The notes under the pieces: model-generated
The model's input: the letters and a program-made list of their open reading frames with translations, nothing else
Told to the model about the DNA's origin: nothing
Database searches by the model: none
NCBI GenBank assembly: GCA_021444005.1
Contig: JABUSB010000005.1
Coordinates: 39,350 to 80,666, forward strand
Length of the DNA stretch: 41,317 nucleotides
Reading direction: 5' to 3'
Source: Malacoplasma sp.
GTDB taxonomy: Bacteria; Bacillota_I; Bacilli_A; Mycoplasmatales; Mycoplasmoidaceae
Position numbers and translations under genes: made by a program
Part shown: piece after piece, positions 21,034-29,961 of the stretch
Layout: every line of letters starts with the position of its first letter
How positions within the stretch are numbered: the stretch's first letter is position 1

Positions 21034-22773
21034 ATGAAGAGCATTGAAACTAATCTTTTAATTGAAATGCTAGCAGCGGGATCTAAGGAAATCGCTGATA
21101 ATTTTGAGTATATTAATAATCTTAATGTTTTTCCTGTACCCGATGGGGATACGGGGACTAATATGAAAATCACTACAATTAGTGCGATTGAAAATTTAAG
21201 AAATCAATCAAATAATAATTTATCCATTTTTGCAATGGGTAAAATTTATTGCAAACAATTATTAATGAACGCGCGGGGAAATTCTGGAGTTATTTTTTCT
21301 CAAATTATCCGCGGTTTTTTTATTCCCATTAAAGAGGATCATAATGCAATTGATGTCCCACTTTTAATTGAATGCTTTAAAGGTGCAAAAGAAAGAGCTT
21401 ACAAAGCTGTTGTTAACCCAGTTGAGGGGACAATATTAACCATTATCCGTGAAATTGCAGAACAAATTGAAAGTTTTGAAAACAGTGATATTGAAACAAC
21501 TTTTAAAAATGCACTAGACATTGGATTAACAGCCCTTAAAAAAACACCTGAAATTCTACCATCTTTAAAAGAAGCTAAAGTGGTGGATTCGGGGGGTTAT
21601 GGACTTTGTAAATTTATTGAAGGAATGTATTTGTATTTAATTAACTTTGCAACTAACGCAATTGATGCAAATGCATTAGTTGCAATTCAAGGTGAAATCA
21701 ATAAAAGTGAAAAAGAAGCACTTGAAATTACATTTAGTAGTAAAAACACCTTTATCCAATCCCAAAACCGTTACACCATTAATGAAGAAGGGTTTGGCTA
21801 TTGCTGTGAATTTGTTATCCAAAAAAACTTTATTACCCACGAACGCCAACCCAAAAAATCAGATTTTAATTTAAAGAAATTTGAAAAAGAAATTTTATTA
21901 ACCGGCGATTCGCTAGTGGTTGTGGAAGACAATGAAATTGTCAAAGTTCACGTCCATTCTGTTTATCCAAGTCTTGTTTTTGAAGTGGGACAAAAATATG
22001 GTGAATTTTTAAAAATCAAAGTGGATAATATGACCCTTCAATACTTGGAAAACCACCCAGAAATTAGTACTGAAGAATTATTTTTTAAATTTAATTTAAG
22101 TGATGAAATTAAACTAGTCGTGACCTGTCCTTCCAAGAAAATGAGTGAATATCTAAAAAATGAATTTCAAATTGAAAATGTCATTAATACTGAAGAAACC
22201 GGAAATCCTTCAACTAATGAAATTATGAACCAAATTACTAATTCTAAAAGTCGTAATGTAATTGTATTAACTGATGACTCAAACATTTTATTAAGTGCCA
22301 ACCAAGCAGCTGATTTTGTCAAAGAAAGAATTAATGTGAATGTGATTCCATCAAAAAATATTGTTGATGTGATTTGTGCATGTTTAGTTTTTGACGCAAA
22401 TAAACTTGTTAATGAAAATGTAAAAGCAATGAAAAAAGCAATTAAGAAATTAGATTGTGGATGTATAGGTAGTTCGATTAAAACCTCACAGTTTAATGGT
22501 GTTTTTGTTGAAAAAGGTGACTACATTGGGATTTGCGATAAAAAAATAGTATTGGCTGAAAAACGCCGCGAAGCTGCAATTATTGAACTATTGAAAAGAC
22601 TGTGTGTTCGCAAGAATGCTAAAATTGTGTACATCGTTTATGGACAAGATGTTAAGATGCGTGAAATTAACAACATTGAAAAAGTTGTTAATGAAACTTA
22701 TGGATTAAAGTGTAAGTTCATTGATGGTGGTCAAAAAATTTATAGTTACTTTGTTGGTGTGTTCCGTAACTAA
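21034..22773 (+). CDS. fakA: FakA-like fatty acid kinase, DAK domain (579 aa)
   Basis: The kinase domain has PVPDGDTGTNM (residues 34-44), in which the Asp residues bind Mg-ATP, and MNARGNSGVIFSQIIRGF. A second DhaL signature is PVEGTILTIIRE. The C-terminal half contains the FakA-type middle and cap domains (YGYCCEF-like FGYCCEFVIQK; DNEIVKVHVHS; LTDDSNI). FakA phosphorylates fatty acids bound to FakB (DegV family), giving acyl-phosphate for PlsY/PlsX. No FakB gene lies in the window. Start ATG 21034 follows AAGGA at a spacing of about 10. Residue count is typical of YloV. Confidence 0.9.
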   Translation: MKSIETNLLIEMLAAGSKEIADNFEYINNLNVFPVPDGDTGTNMKITTISAIENLRNQSNNNLSIFAMGKIYCKQLLMNARGNSGVIFSQIIRGFFIPIKEDHNAIDVPLLIECFKGAKERAYKAVVNPVEGTILTIIREIAEQIESFENSDIETTFKNALDIGLTALKKTPEILPSLKEAKVVDSGGYGLCKFIEGMYLYLINFATNAIDANALVAIQGEINKSEKEALEITFSSKNTFIQSQNRYTINEEGFGYCCEFVIQKNFITHERQPKKSDFNLKKFEKEILLTGDSLVVVEDNEIVKVHVHSVYPSLVFEVGQKYGEFLKIKVDNMTLQYLENHPEISTEELFFKFNLSDEIKLVVTCPSKKMSEYLKNEFQIENVINTEETGNPSTNEIMNQITNSKSRNVIVLTDDSNILLSANQAADFVKERINVNVIPSKNIVDVICACLVFDANKLVNENVKAMKKAIKKLDCGCIGSSIKTSQFNGVFVEKGDYIGICDKKIVLAEKRREAAIIELLKRLCVRKNAKIVYIVYGQDVKMREINNIEKVVNETYGLKCKFIDGGQKIYSYFVGVFRN

Positions 22774-22806
22774 TTTTTTATAAATTACTTTGTTGATTTT
22801 AAAAAA

Positions 22807-22852
22807 TATAATAAAATATTGCTATTGTGAAAAAATGAGAAAACAATATTTT
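22807..22852 (+). promoter_or_regulatory. -10 element and inverted repeat upstream of topA
   Basis: TATAAT (22807-22812) with TTACTT about 16 nt upstream. Immediately downstream AAAATATTG (22813-22821) is the perfect complement of CAATATTTT (22844-22852). If transcription starts about 7 nt after the -10, part of the first arm is outside the RNA, so this may act as DNA (operator) or as a shorter hairpin. Ribosome site AGAGG precedes the ATG at 22873. Confidence 0.45.
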
Positions 22853-22872
22853 AATCAAAAGAGGTTTACATA

Positions 22873-24990
22873 ATGGATAAACTATTAATTATTGAGTCAC
22901 CCAATAAGATCAAAACACTTTCCAAATATTTAGGTAAAGGTTTTGAAATCTTTGCAACAATTGGGCACATTCGTGATTTATCCCAATTTGGAATGGGTTT
23001 TGATAGTGACTTTGAACCAAAATGAGTTATCCCATCACTTAAGAAAAAAAGTAATACTAGTAAGAAAATTGTTGAAACTAATAAAAAAGAAATTGTTGAC
23101 AAGTTAAAAAAAGAAGCACATAAAGTCAAAGAAATCTATATTGCAACCGACCCTGATCGTGAGGGGGAAGCAATTGCTTGACACGTTTATGATATCTTGG
23201 ATGAAAAAGACAAATCCAAGTGTAAACGGATTACATTTAATGAAATTAGTGAATCTGCGATTTTAGAATCGTTCAATCACAAAAGAGAAATTGATATTAA
23301 TTGGGTTCATTCCCAATTTGCAAGAAGAATTATTGACCGATTAATCGGGTTTAGGCTTTCAAAATTGTTGAAAGCAAAATTGGATGCTGATTCAGCTGGT
23401 CGGGTGCAATCAGTTGCTTTAAAGTTCATTGAAGATCGTGAAAAAGAAATTGCTGCTTTTGTTAGCGAAAAGTGGTGAACTATTGAAACAATGCTTAAAA
23501 ATAAGGTTAGTTTAACCTTAAAAAAAATCAATCCTGAATTTAAAGATATTAATGTCTGTGACAAAAAGTTCTCAGCTAGTGGAATTGATTTAAAAGATGC
23601 AACATCTGCAAATAATTTATTAAAGCTTTTGGATAAGAATTTTATTGTTAGTGCAATCGAAGCATCAACTTTTTACACAATTAACCCAAAGCCTTGTTAC
23701 AAAACTTCAACATTACAACAAGATGCGATTAACAAGCTGGGATGAAATACGAAAAAAACCACACTTATTGCCCAACATTTATATGAAGGGGTAGATGTGG
23801 GGGGTAACCAAATTGCATTGATTTCATATCCAAGAACTGATAGTGTGCGATTGTCCCCAACTTTTAAAGCAACTGCATTTGAATTCATTGAAAAAACTTT
23901 TTCTAAAGAATATGTTGGCAAATATGATGATAGCAATTCTAAAAAAGCAAATGTACAAGACGCCCACGAGGCAATCCGACCCATCGACCCTTATTTAACA
24001 CCTGAAAAAGTGAAAGATAAAATTAGTAAAGATGAATATGCATTATATAAATTAATTTATAAAAGAACAATTGCAGCACTTATGAGTCCTGCAAAATTTA
24101 AAAGAACTAATATTAAATTTACTAACAATGGTTGTGAATTTTATGCAGCTTCTAAAGAATGTATTTTCTTAGGTTTCAAAAAACTGATGAATGAAGAAAA
24201 CGATGAAGAAGATGTTTTCATTAATTTAGATGATTTTAAAGTGGACAAAGCTTTTGAAGCACAAAAAATTGAAGCCAAAGAGCACGACACTCTTCCCCCG
24301 CAACGCTATACACAAGCAACATTGATTGCTGATCTTGAAAAAGCAGGAGTGGGGCGACCAAGTACCTATAGTAGTATGGCAAATATCGCACTAGAACGTG
24401 GTTATGCGAACTTAGAAAAGAAGTGTTATATAATGAATGAAATTGGCAAAATGGTTGTTAATAAATTAGAAGAGTTTTTTCCTGATGTTATTAATAAAGA
24501 TTTTACCAAACAAATGGAAGAGCACCTTGATGAAATTGCAAATGGAAATGAGCAATGGAAAGACTGACTAAAAGAATTTTCTCCAAAATTTGATGAAGAC
24601 ATTAAAAAAGCTTACAACGAAATGGAGAAAATTGCTGATCAAAAAGTTGGTAGAAACTGCCCCCAATGTCAAAAAGGTGAATTAATCATTAAAAAAGCAC
24701 GTAAGACTGGTAGTAAGTTCATCGGGTGTGACAGCTATCCAGATTGCAAGTATTTAGAGCCACTTAATAAACCAGAAATTTTATCCCAAATATGTCCTGA
24801 ATGTAGTAGTCAACTAATTAAAAGAAAATCAAAAAGACAACAAAGTTTTATAGGTTGTAGTAGCTACCCCAAATGTAACTACATTCTAAGTGAAAAGGTT
24901 TTTAACAATTTTATTAAAAACAACCCCGAAGCCCCTCTTCCTAAAAAAGAAAAGCTAGAATTGGATGCTAAAAAAAAGGAAATGAGTTAA
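22873..24990 (+). CDS. topA: DNA topoisomerase I
   Basis: It relaxes negative supercoils. The Toprim domain starts MDKLLIIESPNKIKTLSKYL and carries the acidic triad in ATDPDREGEAIAWH. The active-site Tyr is Tyr319 in LISYPRTDSVRLSP. Then HEAIRPIDP and LPPQRYTQATLIADLEKAGV GRPSTYSS mark the gate domains. Two C4 zinc-ribbon modules close the protein: from about residue 596 (CPQCQKGEL ... GCDSYPDCKYL) and about 645 (CPECSSQLI ... GCSSYPKCNYI). Length is 705 aa. Five TGA=Trp codons, all at plausible Trp positions, split it if the standard code is used. AGAGG precedes the ATG. Confidence 0.95.
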
Positions 24991-24998
24991 AAATGAAT

Positions 24999-25032
24999 TA
25001 AAAATGATTGCACTATTGCAATCATTTTTTTT
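24999..25032. terminator. Terminator after topA (bidirectional)
   Basis: AAAATGATTGCA and TGCAATCATTTT form a perfect 12-bp stem around CTAT, with T residues after and A residues before. The minus-strand gene ending at 25036 also stops here. Confidence 0.85.
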
Positions 25033-25035
25033 AGA

Positions 25036-25767
25036 TTAATTTGCAATTATTAATGGTTTTACTTTTTGTGATTGTCTTTCAAGACTTCTAGTATCGGTAA
25101 TTAACAAATCAAAAGGAAGGTTGTTAAAATTGTGCTGGAAGTGGTAGACAATGCAAATTGCTTCTTCTAATTGTAAATTTTTCAATAATACAATCGGATT
25201 TGTCCCATAATTTTCAAGGGCAATTTTTGGTGAGAAAAAATCATATGTATTGGATGAATTGGCTTTGAGAAATTTGCTAAAAAACTCAAAGAATTCTAAT
25301 GCAATTTGCTGGTTATAGTTTGAATAAAAATCAGGTTTAATTTTATAAAAATTACTAGTTCAGCTAATGATAGTAAAGTCACGGTTTTCAGGTTTTTTAA
25401 TAAAAGCATGGACAATTGCTTCGTTGTATTTTTTTAAACTACTATAAATTCTTAAGGCTTCACTTTTAGAAAGCACTAAGAAAAATGAATATGGTAATGA
25501 GTAGGTGAGAATTTGCCGAATTGTGCTTTTTAAATAATAGTATGGTTGTTTGTAAGATGTTATCAAGTTGTGGATGATATCAGTAATTTCGTCAATTATT
25601 AGTTCATCTTTTATCGGTTCATTAAAAAAATCTAAAATTGCTTTAATAGTAATTATGTAGGGACGGTTATCACTATTAAGTGTTTTTTTTAACCGCATAA
25701 TCGCTTTTTGAGTGTTGATGTTTTTTAAAAAAATTAATTCATCTTTTTTGTTAATTGAGTTATTCAT
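25036..25767 (-). CDS. Hypothetical protein (243 aa), probably leaderless mRNA
   Basis: It starts at ATG 25767 and reads MNNSINKKDELIFLKNINTQ; TGA=Trp at 25360-25362 (SWTSNFYK) joins it to a second half that ends LITDTRSLERQSQKVKPLII. It has no signal peptide or clear membrane helix and is rich in Leu, Ile, Phe and Lys, perhaps largely helical. I do not recognise it. TATAAT on the minus strand (25774-25779) ends 6 nt before the ATG, which would place the first transcribed base at or next to the start codon. It follows the ACP gene on the same strand by 60 nt. Confidence 0.7.
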
Positions 25768-25773
25768 ATAAAA

Positions 25774-25779
25774 ATTATA
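25774..25779 (-). promoter_or_regulatory. -10 element directly abutting a start codon
   Basis: The minus strand reads TATAAT, then 6 nt, then ATG. No room for a ribosome site remains if this promoter is used, so leaderless translation is implied. Confidence 0.55.
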
Positions 25780-25827
25780 ATGATTTTAAAAATTAATAAC
25801 AATTTAAAACAATGTTAGAAAACAAGA

Positions 25828-26076
25828 TTATTTTTTATTTTTGATCTTGTCTATTAAATCAATTAAATCTTTAACAGTTTTTAATTCTAAAAGTTTTTCA
25901 TCAGGTAATGTGATGTTTAATTTTGATTCAATCGCAACTACAGTTTCAATCATTTGCAAAGAATCAATCCCGCTGTCTTTAAAGCTAATGTTTGTATTTT
26001 TTTCAGTAATTTTTGCATTGATGTTTTTTTCTTTTAAGACTTTATTTAGTTCACTAATGATTTCATTAATTGTCAT
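25828..26076 (-). CDS. acpP: Acyl carrier protein (82 aa)
   Basis: The phosphopantetheine site is GIDSLQM with Ser39, and helices flank it as in all ACPs (ISELNKVLKE; KLLELKTVKDLIDLIDKIK). A good AAGGA lies before the ATG. Mycoplasmas usually lack de novo fatty acid synthesis, so the ACP probably serves acyl transfer with PlsX or lipoprotein/lipid repair (family knowledge and inference). No ACP synthase gene is in the window. Confidence 0.93.
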   Translation of the reverse strand: MTINEIISELNKVLKEKNINAKITEKNTNISFKDSGIDSLQMIETVVAIESKLNITLPDEKLLELKTVKDLIDLIDKIKNKK

Positions 26077-26145
26077 TTTGGATTCCTTTTTTTGATTTCA
26101 TTATTATTTTAATAGTAGCATTACAGTTTCTAATAAACAATTTCA

Positions 26146-26174
26146 AGCTTATTTTAAGGTAATTATAATAAGCT
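26146..26174. other. Inverted repeat in the ACP-MATE divergent gap
   Basis: AGCTTATT (26146-26153) is the exact complement of AATAAGCT (26167-26174), with a 13-nt loop; AAGG in the loop could also pair with CCTT just after. The gap 26077-26336 separates divergent genes, so an operator or the end of a small RNA is possible. Nothing else stands out in the gap except the promoter at 26290. Confidence 0.4.
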
Positions 26175-26289
26175 ATCCTTTTTATAATTCTGATTGCTTA
26201 TAAAGTTTTTTGTGGTTCTAAAGTATTAATAAATTTTAATATTTTTTATAAGTATTTTAAATTTTTGATAATTTTGGTTCGATAAATAA

Positions 26290-26295
26290 TATAAT
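26290..26295 (+). promoter_or_regulatory. -10 element of the MATE transporter gene
   Basis: TATAAT about 41 nt before the ATG; the leader contains AGAAAAGAA but no strong ribosome site. The -35 is not clear. Confidence 0.4.
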
Positions 26296-26336
26296 AAATC
26301 CAATAGTTTAGAAAAGAATTTTATAAATAATATATT

Positions 26337-28046
26337 ATGAATAGTTTAAATGAGAAAAAGATTTTTGATGTCTATGGAAAAATGAACATTTGAAAACTTG
26401 GTCTTAATGTTATTATTCCATCGCTTCTTTTAACGCTATTGTTTGGTATTTATATTTTTGTGGATCAAATGATTATTATTAATTTGGTACCAAATGATGG
26501 TCATAATTATTTACTAAACTGGTTTACTAGTCAAAACCAAGCTGATTTGTATAACCGTGTTAGTGATTATATTGCACAAAACCCCAATGAAAATCTTGTA
26601 GTGTCAAACAATATTCATGGGTTTATTGTGTATCCAACCTCGAATTTGATTGGACCTTTTAGCTTGATTATTCTGTCTTTTGGTTATTTTATCAGTGCTG
26701 GAAGTGCAGTTATTTTTAGTAAAGCGCTAGCTACTAAAGATTACCAGCTAAAAGACAAAGTTTTGTGAAATTCGTTTTATGCAACAATTGCATTCAGTGT
26801 AGTAGCAACTATCATTATGGTTTTAATTCAAAACTCAGTGTTAAACCTGATGGTTTCTAAAACCCACACTGTGACTACTGTAATTGGGAACAACTCTGAA
26901 GGTGTAACAGCAGCTGATTTAAATAATTATTTAACACTTTGGTATAATGGGACAATTGATTTAGCTAACCAATATATTTACTGAATGAATGGGGCAATTT
27001 TATTTAGTTGTTTATCAAATTTATTTGTCTTCTTTATTAGAGCCGAAGGGTACAATTTATGAATTACATTAATTGGAATCTTTGCTAACATTGCAAACAT
27101 TATCTTTGATGTTATTTTAATAGTTGTCTTGAAAAAAGGAATAATGGGTGGGGGAATTGCAACATTTTTAGGTCAGTTTCTAAATTGTTTTGGCCTATTG
27201 GTGTATTTAGTAATTTTAAACCATAAGGATAAAACATTCATTAAATTTAGATCATTATTTAAAATTAAAGATTGTTTTTCAGCAAAAATCATTTTTGATT
27301 CTTTTTTGTTAGGTTCAAGTACATTTTTAAGAAAACTTTCATCTGCAGTTGCTAATATTGTTTATGTACCAGTTTTTATGGCAACAATGCAAGCAATTAG
27401 TCCTGTAGCTTTGAATTCATATAGTCAGTTAGCACCAACCCCAATTTATAATTTATTCTATTTTGCTATTTTTGGGATCATTGATGGAATGCGTCCAATC
27501 ATAAGCTATAACTATTCGCAAAAAAATTATAAGCGGGTAAAAGAAGGTTTTTGAATTGGAATCTTTACTGCAATTGTTTATTCATTTATTGTAATCAGTC
27601 TTGTGTTTTCGATTGTGCCAAACAATAATGCAATTCTAAAATCATTAAATGCAAATAGTGACTATGATAAACAAAACCTATTTTATCTAATGCTTTCACA
27701 AATGTGACAATTCCCATTCCTAGCATTATCGGTTGGGGGATTAGCTTTATTTCAGTCAACTAATAAAAAGACTTGAAATATTATCGCTTCCTTAACCCCT
27801 GGTGTATTTTGTTTCTACCCAATTATTTTTATTATGAGTTCAATCGCAATCCAAACAAATGCGGTAACAGTGATGGTATTTACTGGATTTACAAATAATG
27901 TTGTATCATCTTTTGTGTTGTTAGCATATTCAATTTACTTTATCGCTTTGTTTAGTAATAAGAAACTACAAGATTTTAATAATAAAATTGTTAAATTTTT
28001 CCAATTTAATAAGAAAACAAAATATAAAACAATTCAGATTAAATAA
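26337..28046 (+). CDS. MATE-family multidrug/toxin efflux transporter (569 aa)
   Basis: About twelve hydrophobic segments are visible, in two halves. Typical MATE sequence features are GPFSLIILSFGYFISAGSAVIFSKALATKDY (the G-x-G-x-A-x-x-x-S-x-x-x-G region of the first half, here with Ser/Ala), RAEGYNLWITLIGIFANIANIIFDVILI, and FGIIDGMRPIISYNYSQKNYKRVKEGF in the second half. The family exports cations and drugs by Na+ or H+ antiport; the substrate here cannot be told. An insertion of about 55 residues follows the first helix (DQMIIINLVPNDGHNY and on). Several TGA=Trp codons lie in the frame. It ends in a strong terminator. Confidence 0.88.
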
Positions 28047-28068
28047 TAATCTTTATTTCTAGAACTCT

Positions 28069-28098
28069 AAACCTGGTTTTGATACCAGGTTTTTTGTT
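28069..28098 (+). terminator. Terminator after the MATE gene
   Basis: AAACCTGGT (28069-28077) and ACCAGGTTT (28084-28092) form a perfect 9-bp stem followed by T residues. Confidence 0.88.
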
Positions 28099-28181
28099 TG
28101 TTGGTTAGTTGAAGTTGATAAAGTTTTATTTAATTATTATAATTTTTGCAAAAATAACCCATTAATTTTTAAAAAAATAAA

Positions 28182-28233
28182 AATTTTTGGATTTTTTTGG
28201 GGTTTTTTTCAAAAAATCTTACTTCTTTATATT
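28182..28233 (+). promoter_or_regulatory. Repeated promoter module, copy A
   Basis: A conserved block runs from a T-rich stretch through GGGGTTTTTTTC, AAAAAATCTTACTTC and TTTATATTG. TATATT (28228-28233) is the probable -10. T and A tracts repeat about every ten bases upstream (near 28184, 28192, 28203, 28211), as in curved DNA or UP-like elements. Copies B, C, D and F (28385, 29964, 30158 and 35445) match it almost base for base. Confidence 0.6.
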
Positions 28234-28369
28234 GAGGACCACCAGATAGAGGGTGAGCCTTATGGAAATAAACTTAAACAATAAAAGTGGTTTTAGAAAA
28301 TGTTTGATAATTTAAAACTATAAATCTCTATCCAATTAATGCACAATAGTTGTACTTTTATTTATTTTT
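28234..28369 (+). ncRNA. Putative structured small RNA, copy A
   Basis: No credible gene is present. Right after the promoter module, AGG/CCT (28235-28237, 28258-28260) and CACC/GGTG (28240-28243, 28252-28255) close a loop AGATAGAG (28244-28251). TGGTTTTA (28288-28295) pairs with TAAAACTA (28313-28320). CTCTATC (28326-28332) is the exact complement of loop bases 28245-28251, which would make a long-range loop contact. A weak hairpin, GCACAA/TTGTAC (28341-28355), with T residues follows as a possible terminator. The same plan recurs in copies C and D. The 5-prime end is uncertain by several bases. Confidence 0.5.
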
Positions 28370-28381
28370 AAAAAAATAAAA

Positions 28382-28420
28382 ATTTTTGGGGTTTTTTTCA
28401 AAAAATCTTACTTCTTTATA
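28382..28420 (+). promoter_or_regulatory. Repeated promoter module, copy B
   Basis: Same conserved block (TTTTTGGGGTTTTTTTC, AAAAAATCTTACTTC, TTTATAGTG). The -10 is TATAGT (28417-28422). It stands in front of the coiled-coil protein gene, which supports a promoter role. Confidence 0.65.
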
Positions 28421-28575
28421 GTGTAGAAGGATAAAAAGTCTAAATAAATAAGATAATGCTTCTACAAAAAAATGATAAAAACTTTAATAATTTAATGTAA
28501 TAAGATTAATAAATTATTTGCTAAAATTATTTTATAAATTAGTTTTTATCATTTAAATCAAAAAAATTTTATAAG
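28421..28575 (+). promoter_or_regulatory. Structured leader of the coiled-coil protein gene
   Basis: TGTAGAAG (28422-28429) pairs with CTTCTACA (28459-28466). A perfect 14-bp stem joins AAATGATAAAAACT (28470-28483) to AGTTTTTATCATTT (28541-28554), and inside it AATAATTT (28486-28493) pairs with AAATTATT (28511-28518). The leader ends at the ribosome site AAGGAGG. It has the look of a cis-acting RNA or RNase III substrate; I do not recognise a known riboswitch. Confidence 0.55.
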
Positions 28576-28585
28576 GAGGCACAAT

Positions 28586-29218
28586 ATGCCTAAGAAATTA
28601 AATGATTTATTTGAAAATGACGAAACTAATATTGAGGAAACAAATGCATCTGAAAAAGAATTTTTAGGACTTGTTAGAGGTTCTAAAACCATAATTCTTA
28701 GAAAATGCAAAGTTACTAAAGAAATTTTTGAAGACGAAAATGGAAATGTTTTCGAAATAACTAGATTTAAGGGAGGTATCGAATTTATGAAAACTGTAAA
28801 GTTGAGTGAACCAAAGGATCCGATTAAATTAATCTTTGAGATGATGAAAGATTTCAAGGACGAAATGACTAACTTCAGGAATGATATGAATAGTTTTAAA
28901 GATGAGCTTAATAATTTAAGATCAGATATGAACGAATTAAGAACAGATGTGAATGGTATAAAAGCAGATATGAATGAGTTAAGATCTGATGTAAATGCTC
29001 TAAAAGCAGATGTGAATAATTTAAGATCAGAAATGCAAAAAGGATTTTCTGAAGTCAATGCAGAGATCACTTTAATTAAAGAAGATATTTCTGTTCTTAA
29101 AAAAGATGTAGCAGTTCTTAAGAAGGACGTTTCAGTTCTTAAAGAAGATGTTGCCGATATTAAACAATGTCCAACAATCCAAAGAGAACTTAAAGAAATT
29201 AGAAAGAATAAAAAATAA
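28586..29218 (+). CDS. Coiled-coil protein resembling mycoplasma DUF16 proteins (210 aa)
   Basis: The ATG follows AAGGAGG. Residues 1-66 are an acidic, non-repetitive head (PKKLNDLFENDETNIEETNA). After FKGGIEFMKTVKLSEPKDPI (about residues 60-80) a long heptad- or undecad-like repeat follows: MNELRTDVNGIKADMNELRS, then VNALKADVNNLRSEM, later ISVLKKDVAVLKKDVSVLKE. This is a strong coiled coil, ending in a basic tail. DUF16 proteins of Mycoplasma pneumoniae have the same kind of C-terminal coiled coil; the link is by resemblance only. Within the gene, AAGGGAGG (28769-28776) sits 10 nt before an in-frame ATG (28787), so a 143-aa shorter product is possible. The paralogue remnant at 29589 has the same internal site. 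Confidence 0.78.
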   Translation: MPKKLNDLFENDETNIEETNASEKEFLGLVRGSKTIILRKCKVTKEIFEDENGNVFEITRFKGGIEFMKTVKLSEPKDPIKLIFEMMKDFKDEMTNFRNDMNSFKDELNNLRSDMNELRTDVNGIKADMNELRSDVNALKADVNNLRSEMQKGFSEVNAEITLIKEDISVLKKDVAVLKKDVSVLKEDVADIKQCPTIQRELKEIRKNKK

Positions 29219-29341
29219 TATTAATTTCTTTTAAACATTTTCAGTATAAGGATTCATTAAATTTATCTTTGTTTTAATGTTGTTTTAATTATTTAGTATT
29301 TTGCATTTATAAAGTTTCAAATATTTTCAGATAATAAAACA

Positions 29342-29378
29342 AAAATGTACAGTTATTAATTGCTGTACATTTTTTCTT
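29342..29378 (+). terminator. Terminator after the coiled-coil gene
   Basis: AATGTACAG and CTGTACATT form a perfect 9-bp stem, followed by a T run. The 120 nt between the stop codon and this hairpin shows nothing else. Confidence 0.8.
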
Positions 29379-29410
29379 TTTTTAAATAAATTAAAAAATA
29401 AAATTTTGTT

Positions 29411-29460
29411 TTTAGATTTTTTTATTGTATGAGGTTCAAGAGATGAACATCTCCTAAAAC
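29411..29460 (+). repeat. Possible decayed copy of the RNA module
   Basis: A T-rich run and TTTATTGTATGAGG resemble the promoter end of copies A and D (TTTATATTGAGG). GTTC/GAAC (29434-29437, 29445-29448) or GAGAT/ATCTC (29440-29444, 29449-29453) could form the first hairpin. The loop motif AGATAGAG and the GGGGTTTTTTTC block are lost, so this is only suggestive. Confidence 0.25.
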
Positions 29461-29545
29461 AATTCTTAATTAATAATAGTAAACAAGGACTCTTTTAAAT
29501 CAATGTTTATTTTAAAAATATAAATTAATAAGTGAAAGTTAAAAA

Positions 29546-29582
29546 GATACCTCCTTTAATTAGTAATTTTAAAGGAGGTATC
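29546..29582 (+). promoter_or_regulatory. Hairpin that sequesters a ribosome-binding site
   Basis: GATACCTCCTTTAA (29546-29559) is the exact complement of TTAAAGGAGGTATC (29569-29582), with a 9-nt loop. The second arm contains AAAGGAGG, the ribosome site of the 48-aa gene at 29589. The 14-bp stem would hide it unless melted, cut, bound or translated through from upstream. Confidence 0.65.
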
Positions 29583-29588
29583 AAATTT

Positions 29589-29735
29589 ATGAGTACTAAA
29601 AAAATAAGTAATGGAAACAAAGAACCTTTTGCTATCATTTTAGAAATGATGAAAGAAATGAAAGAAGATATGAAGAATGAATTCTTAGAAGTAGATATTG
29701 AAATGACCTCAATAAAAGAAGACATTTCTTACTAA
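29589..29735 (+). CDS. Short paralogue of the coiled-coil protein (48 aa)
   Basis: ATG 29589 lies 10 nt after AAAGGAGG. The product reads MSTKKISNGNKEPFAIILEM and then MKEMKEDMKNEFLEVDIEMT, ending SIKEDISY. It matches the region of the 210-aa protein from MKTVKLSEPKDPIKLIFEMM onward but lacks the long coiled coil. An in-frame GTG at 29532 would add FKGGIKFM, also conserved, so this may be a truncated descendant of a full-length gene. Whether the short protein is made is open; its ribosome site is inside a perfect hairpin. The region 29736-29960 after it shows nothing I can support. Confidence 0.5.
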   Translation: MSTKKISNGNKEPFAIILEMMKEMKEDMKNEFLEVDIEMTSIKEDISY

Positions 29736-29961
29736 TGAATTTGCCTTTACTTAATTTTCTTATTTGTCACAAGACTATTGTATCTTATAGTTTTTTAAAA
29801 ACAACAATTATTTTATTTTTTTATTAAAAAGGTTGCTTTAAAACTAAGCATTAAGTAAAGAACGTGGTTTTTATAACTTAGTTCCAGTATTTTTAATCTC
29901 TTTTAAAGCATTGATTAATTTATTTAAAAATTTCCAAAAAAGAAAAAAATAAAAATTTTCC

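Noticed and set aside
28558-29070. Long minus-strand frame opposite the coiled-coil gene
   Set aside because: It mirrors the repetitive coiled-coil codons, has no ribosome site and no recognisable protein.
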